A stretch of DNA of 64,000 bases, from positions 1,116,001 to 1,180,000 of the forward strand of contig NZ_CP043633.1 in NCBI RefSeq assembly GCF_012974865.1, given 5' to 3'. Each line of letters begins with the position of its first letter. The stretch's first letter is position 1. The notes beneath the pieces are model-generated. The model was not told the DNA's origin, ran no database searches, and was given only the letters and a program-made list of their open reading frames with translations. The position numbers and the translations under genes were made by a program. The stretch is from Nonlabens sp. Ci31 (GTDB lineage Bacteria; Bacteroidota; Bacteroidia; Flavobacteriales; Flavobacteriaceae). Of this stretch, positions 53,708 through 62,683 are shown one piece after another.

Positions 53708-54697
53708 ATGAAAATAGCTGTTGTAGGCGTTACCGGTATGGTAGGCCAGGTCATGCTGCGCATCCTTGAGGAGCGCAACCTAAATGTTACATCCCTTATC
53801 CCTGTTGCCTCTGAAAAATCTGTAGGTACAGAGGTCACCTTTAAGGGCAAACAGTACAAGGTAGTGAGTATAAAACAGGCTATCGAGATGAAACCTGATA
53901 TTGCACTGTTCTCTGCTGGAGGGTCGGTAAGTCTGGAGTTTGCACCTCAATTTGCAGCAGTGGGAACTACAGTCATTGATAATTCTAGTGCCTTTAGAAT
54001 GGATGCCGATAAGAAACTCATCGTTCCAGAAATCAATGCAAGTTCGCTTACAAAAGAAGATAAAATCATTGCAAATCCTAACTGCTCTACTATTCAAATG
54101 GTAGCTACTTTGGCACCTCTTCATAAAAAATACGGTGTAAAAAGGGTGGTAATTTCTACCTACCAGTCCATTACAGGAACAGGAGTAAAAGCAGTAGAAC
54201 AATTAGAAAATGAATATGCAGGTAAAAAAGGCCCTATGGCTTATCCTTACCAAATTCATAAAAATGCCATTCCTCACTGCGACGTTTTTGAAGAAAACGG
54301 ATACACAAAAGAAGAGATGAAACTTATCAAAGAAACTCAAAAAATTCTAGAAGATAATACGATTGCTGTTACAGCAACTGCAGTGCGTATTCCGGTAGTA
54401 GGAGGTCATTCAGAAAGTGTGAACGTAGAATTTAGAAAGGAGTTTACAGAGTCTGATGTAAGAAGACTCTTATCAGAAACACCTGGAGTAACTGTTCAAG
54501 ATAACGTAGATGTAAACGTATATCCTATGCCGTTAATGGCTCATGGTAAAGACGACGTTTTTGTAGGCCGTATACGAAGAGATCATTCTCAAGAAAACAC
54601 CATTAACATGTGGATTGTTTCAGACAACCTTAGAAAAGGAGCCGCTACTAACGCTGTTCAAATCGCAGAATATTTGATAAAGAGCAATCTCGTGTAG
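53708..54697 (+). CDS. asd: Aspartate-semialdehyde dehydrogenase
   Basis: This 329-residue NADPH enzyme reduces aspartyl phosphate to the semialdehyde used for lysine, diaminopimelate, threonine and methionine. It begins MKIAVVGVTGMVGQVMLRIL (Rossmann GxTGxxG) and has the catalytic C126 in NPNCSTIQMV, STYQSITGTG and the base histidine in VGGHSESVNVEF. Length and motifs are normal. It appears monocistronic with a palindromic leader. Confidence 0.95.
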   Translation: MKIAVVGVTGMVGQVMLRILEERNLNVTSLIPVASEKSVGTEVTFKGKQYKVVSIKQAIEMKPDIALFSAGGSVSLEFAPQFAAVGTTVIDNSSAFRMDADKKLIVPEINASSLTKEDKIIANPNCSTIQMVATLAPLHKKYGVKRVVISTYQSITGTGVKAVEQLENEYAGKKGPMAYPYQIHKNAIPHCDVFEENGYTKEEMKLIKETQKILEDNTIAVTATAVRIPVVGGHSESVNVEFRKEFTESDVRRLLSETPGVTVQDNVDVNVYPMPLMAHGKDDVFVGRIRRDHSQENTINMWIVSDNLRKGAATNAVQIAEYLIKSNLV

Positions 54698-54763
54698 AAA
54701 CATATGCTCAAAATCTAGACCAGTGCTTATTTTTCTCTAACTTTACGTGTTGAACTTAAAGTT

Positions 54764-56068
54764 ATGATGAGAAAAATAGTTATTGGTTTTTTTATTTCTT
54801 TTTGCCTGGTAGCGCAAGCACAATTTTGGACAGAAACCACATCTGGATTTCCAGCTAACTTTACAGGCTTGAGCAAGTTTCATGTCGTAGATGCAAACCT
54901 AGCATGGGCTATTGGCTATGATGGTTTCAATACAGCAAATAACATCCAGCAATTTTCTAAAACAGACGACTCAGGGTTCACATGGACTGCAGGAGTTTTT
55001 GACCTAGGAGATACCACCTTAGGAATCTCAGACCTAAGTGGTGTCGATTCAAATACTGCTTTTGTAGCAGCTTATCCCAGACAAGCTGGACAGCAAGGTG
55101 GCATCTGGAAAACTATAGACGCTGGGGTTACTTGGACGCAACAAACAGCGGCTTCTTTTAATAATGCAGCTAGTTTTCCCAACATCGTACATTACTTTGA
55201 CGCAAATAATGGTCTTGCTATAGGAGATCCTACCAATGGATATTGGGAGATTTACACCTCTAACAATGGAGGTGCCACTTACAGTAGGCTTCCCTCTGCA
55301 AGTTTGCCGGCACCATTGAATAATGAAACTGGTTATTTAGCTCAGTTTGCTCATTCTGGAGATAGCATTTGGTTTACAACTAGTGCTGGACGTATTGTTC
55401 ATTCCGCAAATCGGGGTGTGACCTGGAGTGTTTACCAGTCTCCCTTGAGCGATTTTGGTGGAACCACTATTTTTGGAGACCTTTCTTTTGCCACAGCAAA
55501 CCGCGGAGTTATTCAGGATAACACAGGGAATATTTTTAAAACTACAGATGCTGGACAGACTTGGAACGGTGTTGTTTTTTCTGGTACGGGAGCGCCTTAC
55601 GGTGGTGCAATTTCTTATTTGCCCAATACCTTTCATATGGTGAGTACTGGTGGTGAAGCAAACTTTGCAGGGAGTTCGTATTCATTAGATGACGGTACGA
55701 CATGGATTAATATAGATACAGATCAACATGTAGATGTTGCTTTTTTTAATGATACCGTAGGATACAGTGGTAGTTTTAGTAATACAACTAATAACTTGGG
55801 TGTTTTTAGGTATACAGGTAGCGTTTTAAACGAAGCCTCCGTAGCGGAATTAGTTGAAGTTCAACTGTTCCATAACAACCGGACAGAACAATTAGAGATT
55901 TCGACAGATCAACTGTTTAAAAAGGTAAGGATTTATGATTTACATGGTCGAATGGTACTGACATCTACCAACAAGCTTATACATACAAACCTCATCCGAT
56001 CTGGGGTTTATATCGCTCAAATATTCACAGATTCTGGTCGCAAAACTTCTAAATTTATAAAACACTAA
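54764..56068 (+). CDS. Secreted beta-propeller protein with type IX (type A) sorting domain
   Basis: This 434-residue protein has signal peptide MMRKIVIGFFISFCLVAQAQ. The body has repeated blades of the BNR/YCF48 type, each with a hallmark such as TDDSGFTWTAG, TIDAGVTWTQQ, SNNGGATYSRL, SANRGVTWSVY, TTDAGQTWNGV and SLDDGTTWINI. The last ~80 residues form a T9SS type A C-terminal domain: VQLFHNNRTEQLEIS, KVRIYDLHGRMVLTSTN, RSGVYIAQIFTDSGRKTSKF and IKH. Such domains direct export through the system that includes PorW. The ATGATG start allows either codon. It may share a transcript with the peptidase 12 bp downstream. Confidence 0.9.
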   Translation: MMRKIVIGFFISFCLVAQAQFWTETTSGFPANFTGLSKFHVVDANLAWAIGYDGFNTANNIQQFSKTDDSGFTWTAGVFDLGDTTLGISDLSGVDSNTAFVAAYPRQAGQQGGIWKTIDAGVTWTQQTAASFNNAASFPNIVHYFDANNGLAIGDPTNGYWEIYTSNNGGATYSRLPSASLPAPLNNETGYLAQFAHSGDSIWFTTSAGRIVHSANRGVTWSVYQSPLSDFGGTTIFGDLSFATANRGVIQDNTGNIFKTTDAGQTWNGVVFSGTGAPYGGAISYLPNTFHMVSTGGEANFAGSSYSLDDGTTWINIDTDQHVDVAFFNDTVGYSGSFSNTTNNLGVFRYTGSVLNEASVAELVEVQLFHNNRTEQLEISTDQLFKKVRIYDLHGRMVLTSTNKLIHTNLIRSGVYIAQIFTDSGRKTSKFIKH

Positions 56069-56080
56069 AATGATACAACT

Positions 56081-58243
56081 ATGAAAAAATGGCTAATGGG
56101 AGCAGCGGCTCTAGCGGTATTAATTTCCTGTAAGGAAGAAGAGAAAAAACAAACAAGTATGGCAATGACCTATCCGCAAACAAAAAAAGTGGATACCGTA
56201 GATGTGTATCATGGAGTAGAAGTAGCAGATCCTTACCGATGGTTAGAAGACGATCGCAGTGAAGAAACAGAAGCATGGGTAAAAGATCAAAATAAAACGA
56301 CTCAAGATTTCCTTTCTAAAATCTCTTATAGAGAAGAGATCAAAAAACGACTTACAGAGCTTTGGAACTATGAAAAAGTTAGCGCTCCGTTTATCGAAGG
56401 AGCCTATGCGTATTTCTATAAAAATGATGGGTTACAAAATCAATACGTCATTTATAGATATCTAAAAGACAGCGATCCAGAAACCGCTGAGGTATTTTTA
56501 GACCCCAATACCTTTAGTGAGAAAGGAACCACTTCTTTAGGAGGAACCAGCTTTACTAAAGACGGTTCTTTATTTGCCTATTCGATTAGTGAAGGTGGTA
56601 GTGATTGGAGAAAAGTAATCGTACTGGATGTAAATTCTATGAAGCAAATAGGAGATACCATAGTAGATGTAAAGTTCTCAGGAACCTCATGGAAAGGAAA
56701 CGATGGTTTCTTCTATTCCAGTTATGATAAGCCTGAAGGAAGTGAGCTCAGTGCCATGACGGATCAACATAAATTGTATTACCATAAAATGGGGACACCA
56801 CAAAGTGAAGACAAAGTAATCTTTGGCGGCACACCAGACCAAAAATACCGTTATGTAGGCGGTGGCGTTACAGAAGATCAAAAATATCTAGTCATCTCTG
56901 GAAGTACTTCTACAAATGGTGGAAAAATGTGGATGAAGGAATTGAATACAGCAAATGCCCCTTTAGTGGCCGTAGTGGATAATTTTGACACCAACACGTA
57001 CCTGTTGCACAATCAGGGAACTCAGCTGTGGTTAGTAACAGATGATAAGGCACCTAATAAAAGAATAGTAACAACCGACTTTTCAAATCCTGTTCAGGAA
57101 ACTTGGAAAGATGTCATTCCAGAAACAGAACACGTACTTTCTCCATCTACTGCTGGTGGTTATCTATTTACAGAATACATGGTAGATGCTGTTTCTCAAG
57201 TAAAACAATACAATTATGACGGTTCTTTTGTAAGAGAAGTAAAGCTTCCAGGGATAGGAAATGTAGGTGGTTTTGGCGCAAAAGAAAAAGAAAAGACGTT
57301 GTATTATAGCTTTACTAATTACACGACTCCAGGAAGTATCTATTTGTATAACATAAAAGAAGGAACTTCAAAACTCTACCGCAAGCCAGACATCAAGTTT
57401 GATAGTGAAGACTTTGAAAGCAAGCAAATTTTTTACGCCTCTAAGGATGGCACAAAAATTCCTATGATTATCTCCTATAAAAAAGGAATCGTGTTGGATG
57501 GTAAAAATCCAACCATACTTTATGGATATGGAGGTTTTAATATCTCTTTAAACCCTGGTTTTTCTGAAACACAGGCAGCTTGGATGGACTTGGGCGGTGT
57601 TTATGCGGTAGCTAACCTGCGTGGAGGAGGAGAATATGGTAAAAAATGGCATGATGCGGGAACTAAGATGCAAAAACAAAACGTATTTGACGATTTTATT
57701 GCTGCAGGAGAGTGGTTAAAAGACAACAAGTACACAGATACAAAACATCTAGCTATTCAAGGAGGTTCAAATGGAGGCCTTTTAGTAGGGGCGACCATGA
57801 CGCAACGTCCTGATCTTGCTGGCGTGGCATTTCCTGCTGTAGGAGTATTGGACATGTTGCGTTATAATAAATTTACATCTGGTGCCGGTTGGGCTTACGA
57901 TTATGGAACGGCTGAGGACAATCCAGAAATGTTTGAATACCTAAAAGGATATTCTCCATTGCACAATATTAAGGAAGGGGTTCCCTACCCAGCAACTTTA
58001 GTGACTACTGGAGATCATGATGACCGTGTGGTTCCTGCACATTCTTTTAAGTTTGCCGCAGAGCTGCAATCCAAGCAAACCGGAAAGGCACCTACATTGA
58101 TCAGAATAGAAACTGACGCAGGTCATGGGGCTGGAAAATCTACAGAGCAACAGATTCAAGAGCGAACAGATATCTACGCTTTTGGCCTTTATAATATGGG
58201 CTATGAGCAGCTTCCAGATGTAAAGTCTCAAGTAAAGATGTAA
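56081..58243 (+). CDS. Prolyl oligopeptidase family serine peptidase, lipoprotein
   Basis: This 720-residue S9A enzyme has signal MKKWLMGAAALAVLISC (cysteine 17), so it is an exported lipoprotein, then the family start YPQTKKVDTVDVYHGVEVAD with PYRWLED. A seven-bladed propeller fills the middle and the alpha/beta-hydrolase domain the last 270 residues. The triad is S563 in GGSNGGL, Asp in GDHDDRVVP and His in DAGHGAGKS. These enzymes cut short proline-containing peptides. It begins 12 bp after the sorting-domain gene and has its own strong terminator. Confidence 0.94.
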   Translation: MKKWLMGAAALAVLISCKEEEKKQTSMAMTYPQTKKVDTVDVYHGVEVADPYRWLEDDRSEETEAWVKDQNKTTQDFLSKISYREEIKKRLTELWNYEKVSAPFIEGAYAYFYKNDGLQNQYVIYRYLKDSDPETAEVFLDPNTFSEKGTTSLGGTSFTKDGSLFAYSISEGGSDWRKVIVLDVNSMKQIGDTIVDVKFSGTSWKGNDGFFYSSYDKPEGSELSAMTDQHKLYYHKMGTPQSEDKVIFGGTPDQKYRYVGGGVTEDQKYLVISGSTSTNGGKMWMKELNTANAPLVAVVDNFDTNTYLLHNQGTQLWLVTDDKAPNKRIVTTDFSNPVQETWKDVIPETEHVLSPSTAGGYLFTEYMVDAVSQVKQYNYDGSFVREVKLPGIGNVGGFGAKEKEKTLYYSFTNYTTPGSIYLYNIKEGTSKLYRKPDIKFDSEDFESKQIFYASKDGTKIPMIISYKKGIVLDGKNPTILYGYGGFNISLNPGFSETQAAWMDLGGVYAVANLRGGGEYGKKWHDAGTKMQKQNVFDDFIAAGEWLKDNKYTDTKHLAIQGGSNGGLLVGATMTQRPDLAGVAFPAVGVLDMLRYNKFTSGAGWAYDYGTAEDNPEMFEYLKGYSPLHNIKEGVPYPATLVTTGDHDDRVVPAHSFKFAAELQSKQTGKAPTLIRIETDAGHGAGKSTEQQIQERTDIYAFGLYNMGYEQLPDVKSQVKM

Positions 58244-58267
58244 AATTATCTGGTATATTATTTCAAG

Positions 58268-58295
58268 AACCCATGTTGCAAGACATGGGTTTTTT
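58268..58295 (+). terminator. Rho-independent terminator of the prolyl oligopeptidase gene
   Basis: AACCCATGT (58268-58276) pairs with ACATGGGTT (58283-58291) around a 6-nt loop and runs into T residues to 58295. It lies 24 bp after the stop. Confidence 0.9.
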
Positions 58296-58358
58296 ATTGC
58301 TATTGTTTTTTTGTAAAATCTATATTAATTCTCGTGCATAGGTAACTACCTTTGTTTT

Positions 58359-59309
58359 ATGTTACAGTTGATTGGTATTAGTTTCGCTTTCCTGCCTCCC
58401 GGCAGGCAGGACGCGAAAGCGGAAATTTTAAAAAATATTTCCTTAAAAATTAAACAGGGGACTACTGTTGCTGTTATAGGAGAAAGCGGCTGTGGTAAAA
58501 GCACCCTTTTAGATATCGTTTACGGATTGTTACAGGCACAAAAAGGAGTTATCAAGTGGAATGGTGAAGAGTTAGAGGGAGCAGACCACCATCTTGTGCC
58601 GGGCCATTCCATGATGAAATACGTACCACAGGAATTCGACCTTATGCCCTTTACGAGCGTCTTTGAAAACGTAGGAGAGCATCTTTCTATTCAAATAGAC
58701 AACCGAGTAAGGCGTATTGATGAATTGCTCGATGTAGTCGATATGAGCAGCTTTAAAAACCGTAAGGTGAAAACACTTTCTGGCGGTCAAAAACAACGTG
58801 TAGCGATCGCAAAAGCACTTGCTCAGGAGCCTCAACTCTTATTACTCGACGAACCATTCTCACACATCGATAACTTCAGGAAAAATGAGTTGCGTAGAAA
58901 ACTTTTTGATTACCTGACCCGTAATAATATCAGCTGTCTAGTAGCCACACATGATCAAGACGATGTGCTCTCTTTTTGTCATCAAACCATCATCATGAAG
59001 GAAGGTCAGATCATGGATTTTAGACCGACATCAGAGGTGTATGGAAACCCATTAAATACTTATACGGCTGCTTTGTTTGATGAGGTAAATTTAATTCCTA
59101 AAGATTGGTTGGACAGCAGAGAGGATTTAATTCTGTACCCACACCAATTGAAAGTTGCTAAAACTGGTTTTTCTGTGGAGGTACAACAGTCCTTTTTTCA
59201 AGGAGCAGATTATTTGATAAAAGCTCGAAAGGATGATAAAGAGGTGTTTTTTAGATCAAAAGGGGCTATTTCTGCTGGAAAAGAAGTGCTCTTAAACCTC
59301 GCTTCCTAA
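58359..59309 (+). CDS. ABC transporter ATP-binding protein with a repeat-derived insert
   Basis: This 316-residue ATPase has Walker A GESGCGKST (41-49), Q-loop PQEFDLM, signature LSGGQ (140-144), Walker B LLLLDEP (160-166) and switch His in ATHDQDD. The C-terminal ~80 residues (VNLIPKDWLD, DLILYPHQLKV) resemble the TOBE-like tail of iron, sulfate or spermidine importers. No permease is next to it. The start ATG gives the expected first strand LQLIGISFAF. Residues 12-18 (LPPGRQD) are an in-frame insert made by a palindromic repeat that split a copy of the 16-bp palindrome (58385-58421). They fall in the loop before ILKNISL, where length varies, so the enzyme is probably active. Confidence 0.88.
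   Translation: MLQLIGISFAFLPPGRQDAKAEILKNISLKIKQGTTVAVIGESGCGKSTLLDIVYGLLQAQKGVIKWNGEELEGADHHLVPGHSMMKYVPQEFDLMPFTSVFENVGEHLSIQIDNRVRRIDELLDVVDMSSFKNRKVKTLSGGQKQRVAIAKALAQEPQLLLLDEPFSHIDNFRKNELRRKLFDYLTRNNISCLVATHDQDDVLSFCHQTIIMKEGQIMDFRPTSEVYGNPLNTYTAALFDEVNLIPKDWLDSREDLILYPHQLKVAKTGFSVEVQQSFFQGADYLIKARKDDKEVFFRSKGAISAGKEVLLNLAS
58385..58421. repeat. 16-bp palindrome interrupted by a second palindrome
   Basis: CGCTTT at 58385-58390 and CGCGAAAGCG at 58412-58421 join to give an exact 16-bp copy. Between them lie 21 bp, CCTGCCTCCCGGCAGGCAGG plus A. Its arms CCTGCCT and AGGCAGG (58391-58397 and 58404-58410) are perfect inverse copies. The insert is a multiple of three, so the gene stays open. 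Confidence 0.85.
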
Positions 59310-59737
59310 GGCCGCTCTTAGCAAACGAAGATAAATTTTGTCCTTCCATAAATTTTGATCTATAGATAAAAGCGAATTCCAAATTTGTGTGGAATCCACA
59401 ATGGATCGCGGTCCTTAAATGGAATCGAGAACACATACTGGATGCTGAACGAACCTGCGATATAGCTTTCCGTAAATTAATTACTGAATCCCGCAGCCTT
59501 CCCAGCAGGATAAAACGATCAACAGGCCGTATTTATGCGCTTATGATCATTCTGGAACATCGGACGCTAACTTATACATTTTAGTTACGCGTTTGCTTCA
59601 AACCTATTTAGGAACTGCCTGTTATACGGCAAAGTATCGCAGCATAGTTAAGGTCTTTAGAATACGTATAGCAACTATTTGTGATGCCAGCGTCTGAATC
59701 TGGTACAGGGCTTTTATATTTGGACAAACGTCTGACC
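59310..59737. other. 428-bp spacer, no supported gene
   Basis: The 65-codon frame at 59387-59584 has no family features. The stretch 59380-59640 looks richer in G+C than most spacers here and contains segments such as GGATCGCGGTCC and CTGCCTGTTATACGGC, so it may be a decayed or foreign remnant. The last part holds the promoter of the next gene. Confidence 0.35.
59715..59722 (+). promoter_or_regulatory. Bacteroidota -7-type box of the LEA-type lipoprotein gene
   Basis: TATATTTG matches TAnnTTTG and lies 15 bp before the ATG at 59738. It supports that ATG over the upstream ATG at 59681, which would place the promoter inside the gene. No -33 TTG at the usual spacing was found. Confidence 0.4.
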
Positions 59738-60211
59738 ATGAAAAAACTTTTGTTTCTGCTCACACTTCTATTGTTAAGCTCCTGCAAGAACCCTTATGAG
59801 GACAACATTTTTGTCGAGATAAAAAATCCAGCACTTGAAAAAGCAACACCAAATCAATTGGACATCTTGGCGACTTGTGTGCTGTATAACCCTAATAGCG
59901 CAGCACTAAACCTTGAAGAAGTAGATTTGGACGTCTACATTAATGGAAATAAAATAGCTCTTATACATCAGGTGGAAACGGTCGTTATGCCATCCAGCTC
60001 TGAATTTGAATTCGCTATAAGAACAGCGTTGAACCCCAGAGAAGTTTATGGCGACAAAGGAAAAGGAGTTTTAGGAGCAGCACTTCAAATACTCGCTAGT
60101 CAGAAAGTGGATGTAAAATATGAAGGAAGCATCAAGGTGGGTATAGGTGCCTTTTATTTTAGGATTCCTGTGGCAGATAGTTGGAGTGTTCCGGTAAGGT
60201 TTAATTTTTAA
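59738..60211 (+). CDS. LEA type 2 family lipoprotein
   Basis: This 157-residue lipoprotein has signal MKKLLFLLTLLLLSSC (cysteine 16). The mature part is one beta-sandwich of the LEA14/WHy type: EIKNPALEKATPNQLDILAT with CVLYNPNSAALNLEEVDLDV and YINGNKIALIHQ, where the YNPN motif and following strand pattern are typical. LEA-2 domains occur in stress-related proteins of plants and bacteria; the bacterial role is not known. It is probably anchored at the outer or inner membrane. The neighbouring spacers are long on both sides, so it is monocistronic. Confidence 0.75.
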   Translation: MKKLLFLLTLLLLSSCKNPYEDNIFVEIKNPALEKATPNQLDILATCVLYNPNSAALNLEEVDLDVYINGNKIALIHQVETVVMPSSSEFEFAIRTALNPREVYGDKGKGVLGAALQILASQKVDVKYEGSIKVGIGAFYFRIPVADSWSVPVRFNF

Positions 60212-60534
60212 TTGTTTTCATTTTGCTACATAGCGGTAACCTAGGAATCATTTTCAACAACTATTTCATCAGACTTTTCTTTTTGAGAAATACCTACAGG
60301 ACAGTTGCGCGGGGATACTTAAGATTAAAAGAAACTTTAGAGCATGTTTTTAGCACTTTCAACCTTTCCGACCAAAGCTCGTTTCACTCGCTTTGCCCAC
60401 CTTTCCTTCTCTAAGAAAAGGAGCCCTTCTATTAAGTTCTATTTGCGCACTTAATGCAGAATCTACTGATATCTAAATCAGTATGTATCTGATGAGTTTT
60501 CTAAAAGAGTCAACAAGACAAAAAGCCTTGATAT
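60212..60534. other. 323-bp spacer between convergent genes
   Basis: The LEA gene and truB converge here. A 63-codon frame at 60223-60414 has no recognisable family and is probably not a gene. CTTTCCTTCTCTAAGAAAAG near 60401-60420 forms a weak hairpin (CTT...AAG). No clear terminator was found. Confidence 0.4.
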
Positions 60535-61242
60535 TTATTCTTGTGAATCTGTCTTTACTAACTTCTCAAAACTCTCAATACTCATTGCATTTTCCACACG
60601 GTAATTTCCTATAGCGGTTCTTCTTAGAGAAGATAGATGACCACCATTATTTAATGCAGCACCAAAATCGTGCGCAATAGAACGGATGTAAGTTCCTTTG
60701 CTACAAGAAATTTTAAAGTCTACTTCTGGAAGTTCGATTCTAGTAATTTCAAATTCATTTACAGTCACTGTTCTTGCTTCGATCTCTGTAGTTTCTCCAG
60801 CACGCGCTAGTTCATACAATCGTTTCCCATCTTTTTTAATCGCTGAGAAAATAGGGGGCTTTTGCTGTATTTCTCCGGTGAACTGCGCGGTTGTTTCTTT
60901 GATCGATTTCTCTGTGAGCTGGTCTAATGCAAAGGTTTGATCTATTTCAGTTTCAAGATCGTAACTAGGTGTTGTTCCTCCTAAGGTTATCGTGCCAGTA
61001 TATTCTTTTTCTTGTGCTTGATAGGTACTGATGTTTTTGGTCTCTTTTCCAGTACAAATAATCAACAAACCACTTGCTAGCGGATCTAGTGTGCCCGCAT
61101 GCCCTACTTTGATTTTCTTGATCTTGTATTCTTTTCTAATCAACCAGCGTAATTTGTTGACTACTTGAAAAGAAGACCATTCTAATGGTTTATCGATAAG
61201 TAATACTTGACCGGTGAGGTATGGATTTTGTGGATCTTGCAT
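60535..61242 (-). CDS. truB: tRNA pseudouridine-55 synthase
   Basis: This 235-residue enzyme converts U55 of the T loop to pseudouridine in most tRNAs. It has IDKPLEWSSFQVVNKLR, the catalytic D53 in KVGHAGTLDPLASGLLI, ATGKETK-like CTGKETK, YTGTITLGGTTPSYD, and the C-terminal CSKGTYIRSIAHDFG. Length is that of the short form without the PUA extension. In Bacteroidota it often follows uppP; that gene is not in the window. The TerB-DnaJ gene lies 50 bp upstream. Confidence 0.95.
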   Translation of the reverse strand: MQDPQNPYLTGQVLLIDKPLEWSSFQVVNKLRWLIRKEYKIKKIKVGHAGTLDPLASGLLIICTGKETKNISTYQAQEKEYTGTITLGGTTPSYDLETEIDQTFALDQLTEKSIKETTAQFTGEIQQKPPIFSAIKKDGKRLYELARAGETTEIEARTVTVNEFEITRIELPEVDFKISCSKGTYIRSIAHDFGAALNNGGHLSSLRRTAIGNYRVENAMSIESFEKLVKTDSQE

Positions 61243-61292
61243 AGGTGTAAAGAAAGAGAATTAAAAACTTGTAGAAAAATGAAAAGGGATTA

Positions 61293-62009
61293 TTAACTCA
61301 TTCCACGTTCCTTGCGTACGGTTTCATATGCGTCTAGAACCTTTTTGAATTTCTCTTCAGCACCTTTTTTATAAGCTTCGTCCATATCCATTAATTTATC
61401 TGGGTGGTATTTCTTTGCCATGGTTCGGTAGGCTTTTTTTACCTCGTGGTCAGGAACAGACTTATCGATTTCGAGAATCTTATAGGCGTTATCTTGATCT
61501 TTTACAAACATGGCTTTGATGGAGATAAAATCGCGCTCTGTAAGTCGCAGGTAGCCTGCTATTTGATAGATCACACGTATTTCAGCTTCACTTATGTGAC
61601 CATCTGCTTGAGCAATGCCAAACAGAAAATGAAGGATCTGTAATCTGGATTCATACCTAGTTCTGGCGTTGAGGTAACTGCAAATTCTCGCCGCGTCTAC
61701 TTCACGCTTTTTAACCACATCATTAAAGACTTTGAATATAGCGTTAGCTCTTTCTTTACCGTAAGAACTAACAAAATACTGCCTTACGTAATCCAGTTCA
61801 TTTTGGGTAATTTTCCCATCTGCCTTTATAACTAAAGAAGTAAGAGAAAGTAAATTCAATTCAAAATCCTGCGGACTTACCGTAGTACTCCGTCTCTGAA
61901 AAGGACTTCCTGATTGGGTTCTACTTTGCTGTGAACTTCCATTACTAAGAAAAGCAGTGTAAATCCATCTAAGAACAAAAAATATAGCGATATAGCCGAA
62001 AAATGACAT
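61293..62009 (-). CDS. TerB-DnaJ co-chaperone-like membrane protein (DjlA type)
   Basis: This 238-residue protein has one N-terminal membrane helix (SFFGYIAIFFVLRWIYTAFL), a Ser/Gln/Thr linker, a TerB-like helical domain at about 50-165 (LLSLTSLVIKADGKITQNEL; FGIAQADGHISEAEIRVIYQ) and a C-terminal J domain at about 173-238 with the HPD motif in KKYHPDKLMD. This is the DjlA layout, in which the J domain stimulates DnaK at the inner membrane. All parts are intact. The ADGK/ADGH acidic loops of TerB may bind metal. Confidence 0.88.
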   Translation of the reverse strand: MSFFGYIAIFFVLRWIYTAFLSNGSSQQSRTQSGSPFQRRSTTVSPQDFELNLLSLTSLVIKADGKITQNELDYVRQYFVSSYGKERANAIFKVFNDVVKKREVDAARICSYLNARTRYESRLQILHFLFGIAQADGHISEAEIRVIYQIAGYLRLTERDFISIKAMFVKDQDNAYKILEIDKSVPDHEVKKAYRTMAKKYHPDKLMDMDEAYKKGAEEKFKKVLDAYETVRKERGMS

Positions 62010-62162
62010 ATGTTGTAAGTCTGGTTATTAGGATACCTAATAAATCTTTAAATAGCAATCATTTTAAAATTTACTAGGCAGGCCGAGATCATTCTCGGTT
62101 ACGGCTTTTTGTTTTCAATGAATGTGCCATAGCGTTTTTATAACTTTTAGGTGACAAAATGG

Positions 62163-62681
62163 CTACGGGACTTTTTTCTTACGTTTAAAAACAGGAACAG
62201 CAGAGCATGCCTCACCGTACATTATAGAACGAGCTACGTTTTGTAATTTATCGGTAATCATAGTATAAGCTGCTACAGGAACAGGTTTGTTAGAGCAGCC
62301 TTTTACAATCATTGATATGTCTTGAAATTCACTCACATCAAGAAGGGCTATCGCTTCTCTGTAAATTTCTGTTTCTAATTGTTCTAGAGAACCATAGACT
62401 ACTTTTTTAGCAATTCCGTGAAGCTGGCTCTGCACGAGCATCCATGCCCATTGTGGTACAATTGCGTCTGTACTGCATCTTATGGCTACGTAATGATCTT
62501 TATATGCAGTAAAATCGGTTGTTTTTAAGCTTTCGCGAAAGCGGGATTCTACCAGCACAATTCCTTCTAACAGCCATTGAGAAATATCAATGACGGTACG
62601 TGGTCCAGGTGCATAAAAATCTTCTAAATCAAATGTTATTAACTTAGAGTTTGCGAGGCGATTGATGATTTCTTCGGCCAT
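62163..62681 (-). CDS. DUF2480 family protein
   Basis: This 172-residue soluble protein is of DUF2480: ITFDLEDFYAPGPRTVIDIS, VAIRCSTDAIVPQWAWML, VKGCSNKPVPVAAYTMITDK and a C-terminal basic KRKKKVP. Two conserved cysteines (RCSTDAI and KGCSNK) could bind metal. It lies 2 bp after the DUF59 gene and is the last gene of the SUF-linked minus-strand group, so a part in iron-sulfur biogenesis is inferred. RFRES near residue 50 is encoded by a palindrome copy (62528-62543) in a variable loop. Confidence 0.8.
   Translation of the reverse strand: MAEEIINRLANSKLITFDLEDFYAPGPRTVIDISQWLLEGIVLVESRFRESLKTTDFTAYKDHYVAIRCSTDAIVPQWAWMLVQSQLHGIAKKVVYGSLEQLETEIYREAIALLDVSEFQDISMIVKGCSNKPVPVAAYTMITDKLQNVARSIMYGEACSAVPVFKRKKKVP
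62528..62543. repeat. 16-bp palindrome copy 19
   Basis: AGCTTTCGCGAAAGCG; first base changed. Inside the DUF2480 gene, read as RFRES. Copy 18 is the interrupted one at 58385-58421. Confidence 0.85.
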
Positions 62682-62683
62682 AT

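Noticed and set aside
59387..59584. 65-codon plus-strand frame
   Set aside because: No family features; kept only as part of the odd spacer.
60223..60414. 63-codon plus-strand frame
   Set aside because: No recognisable features and position between convergent genes; not supported as a gene.
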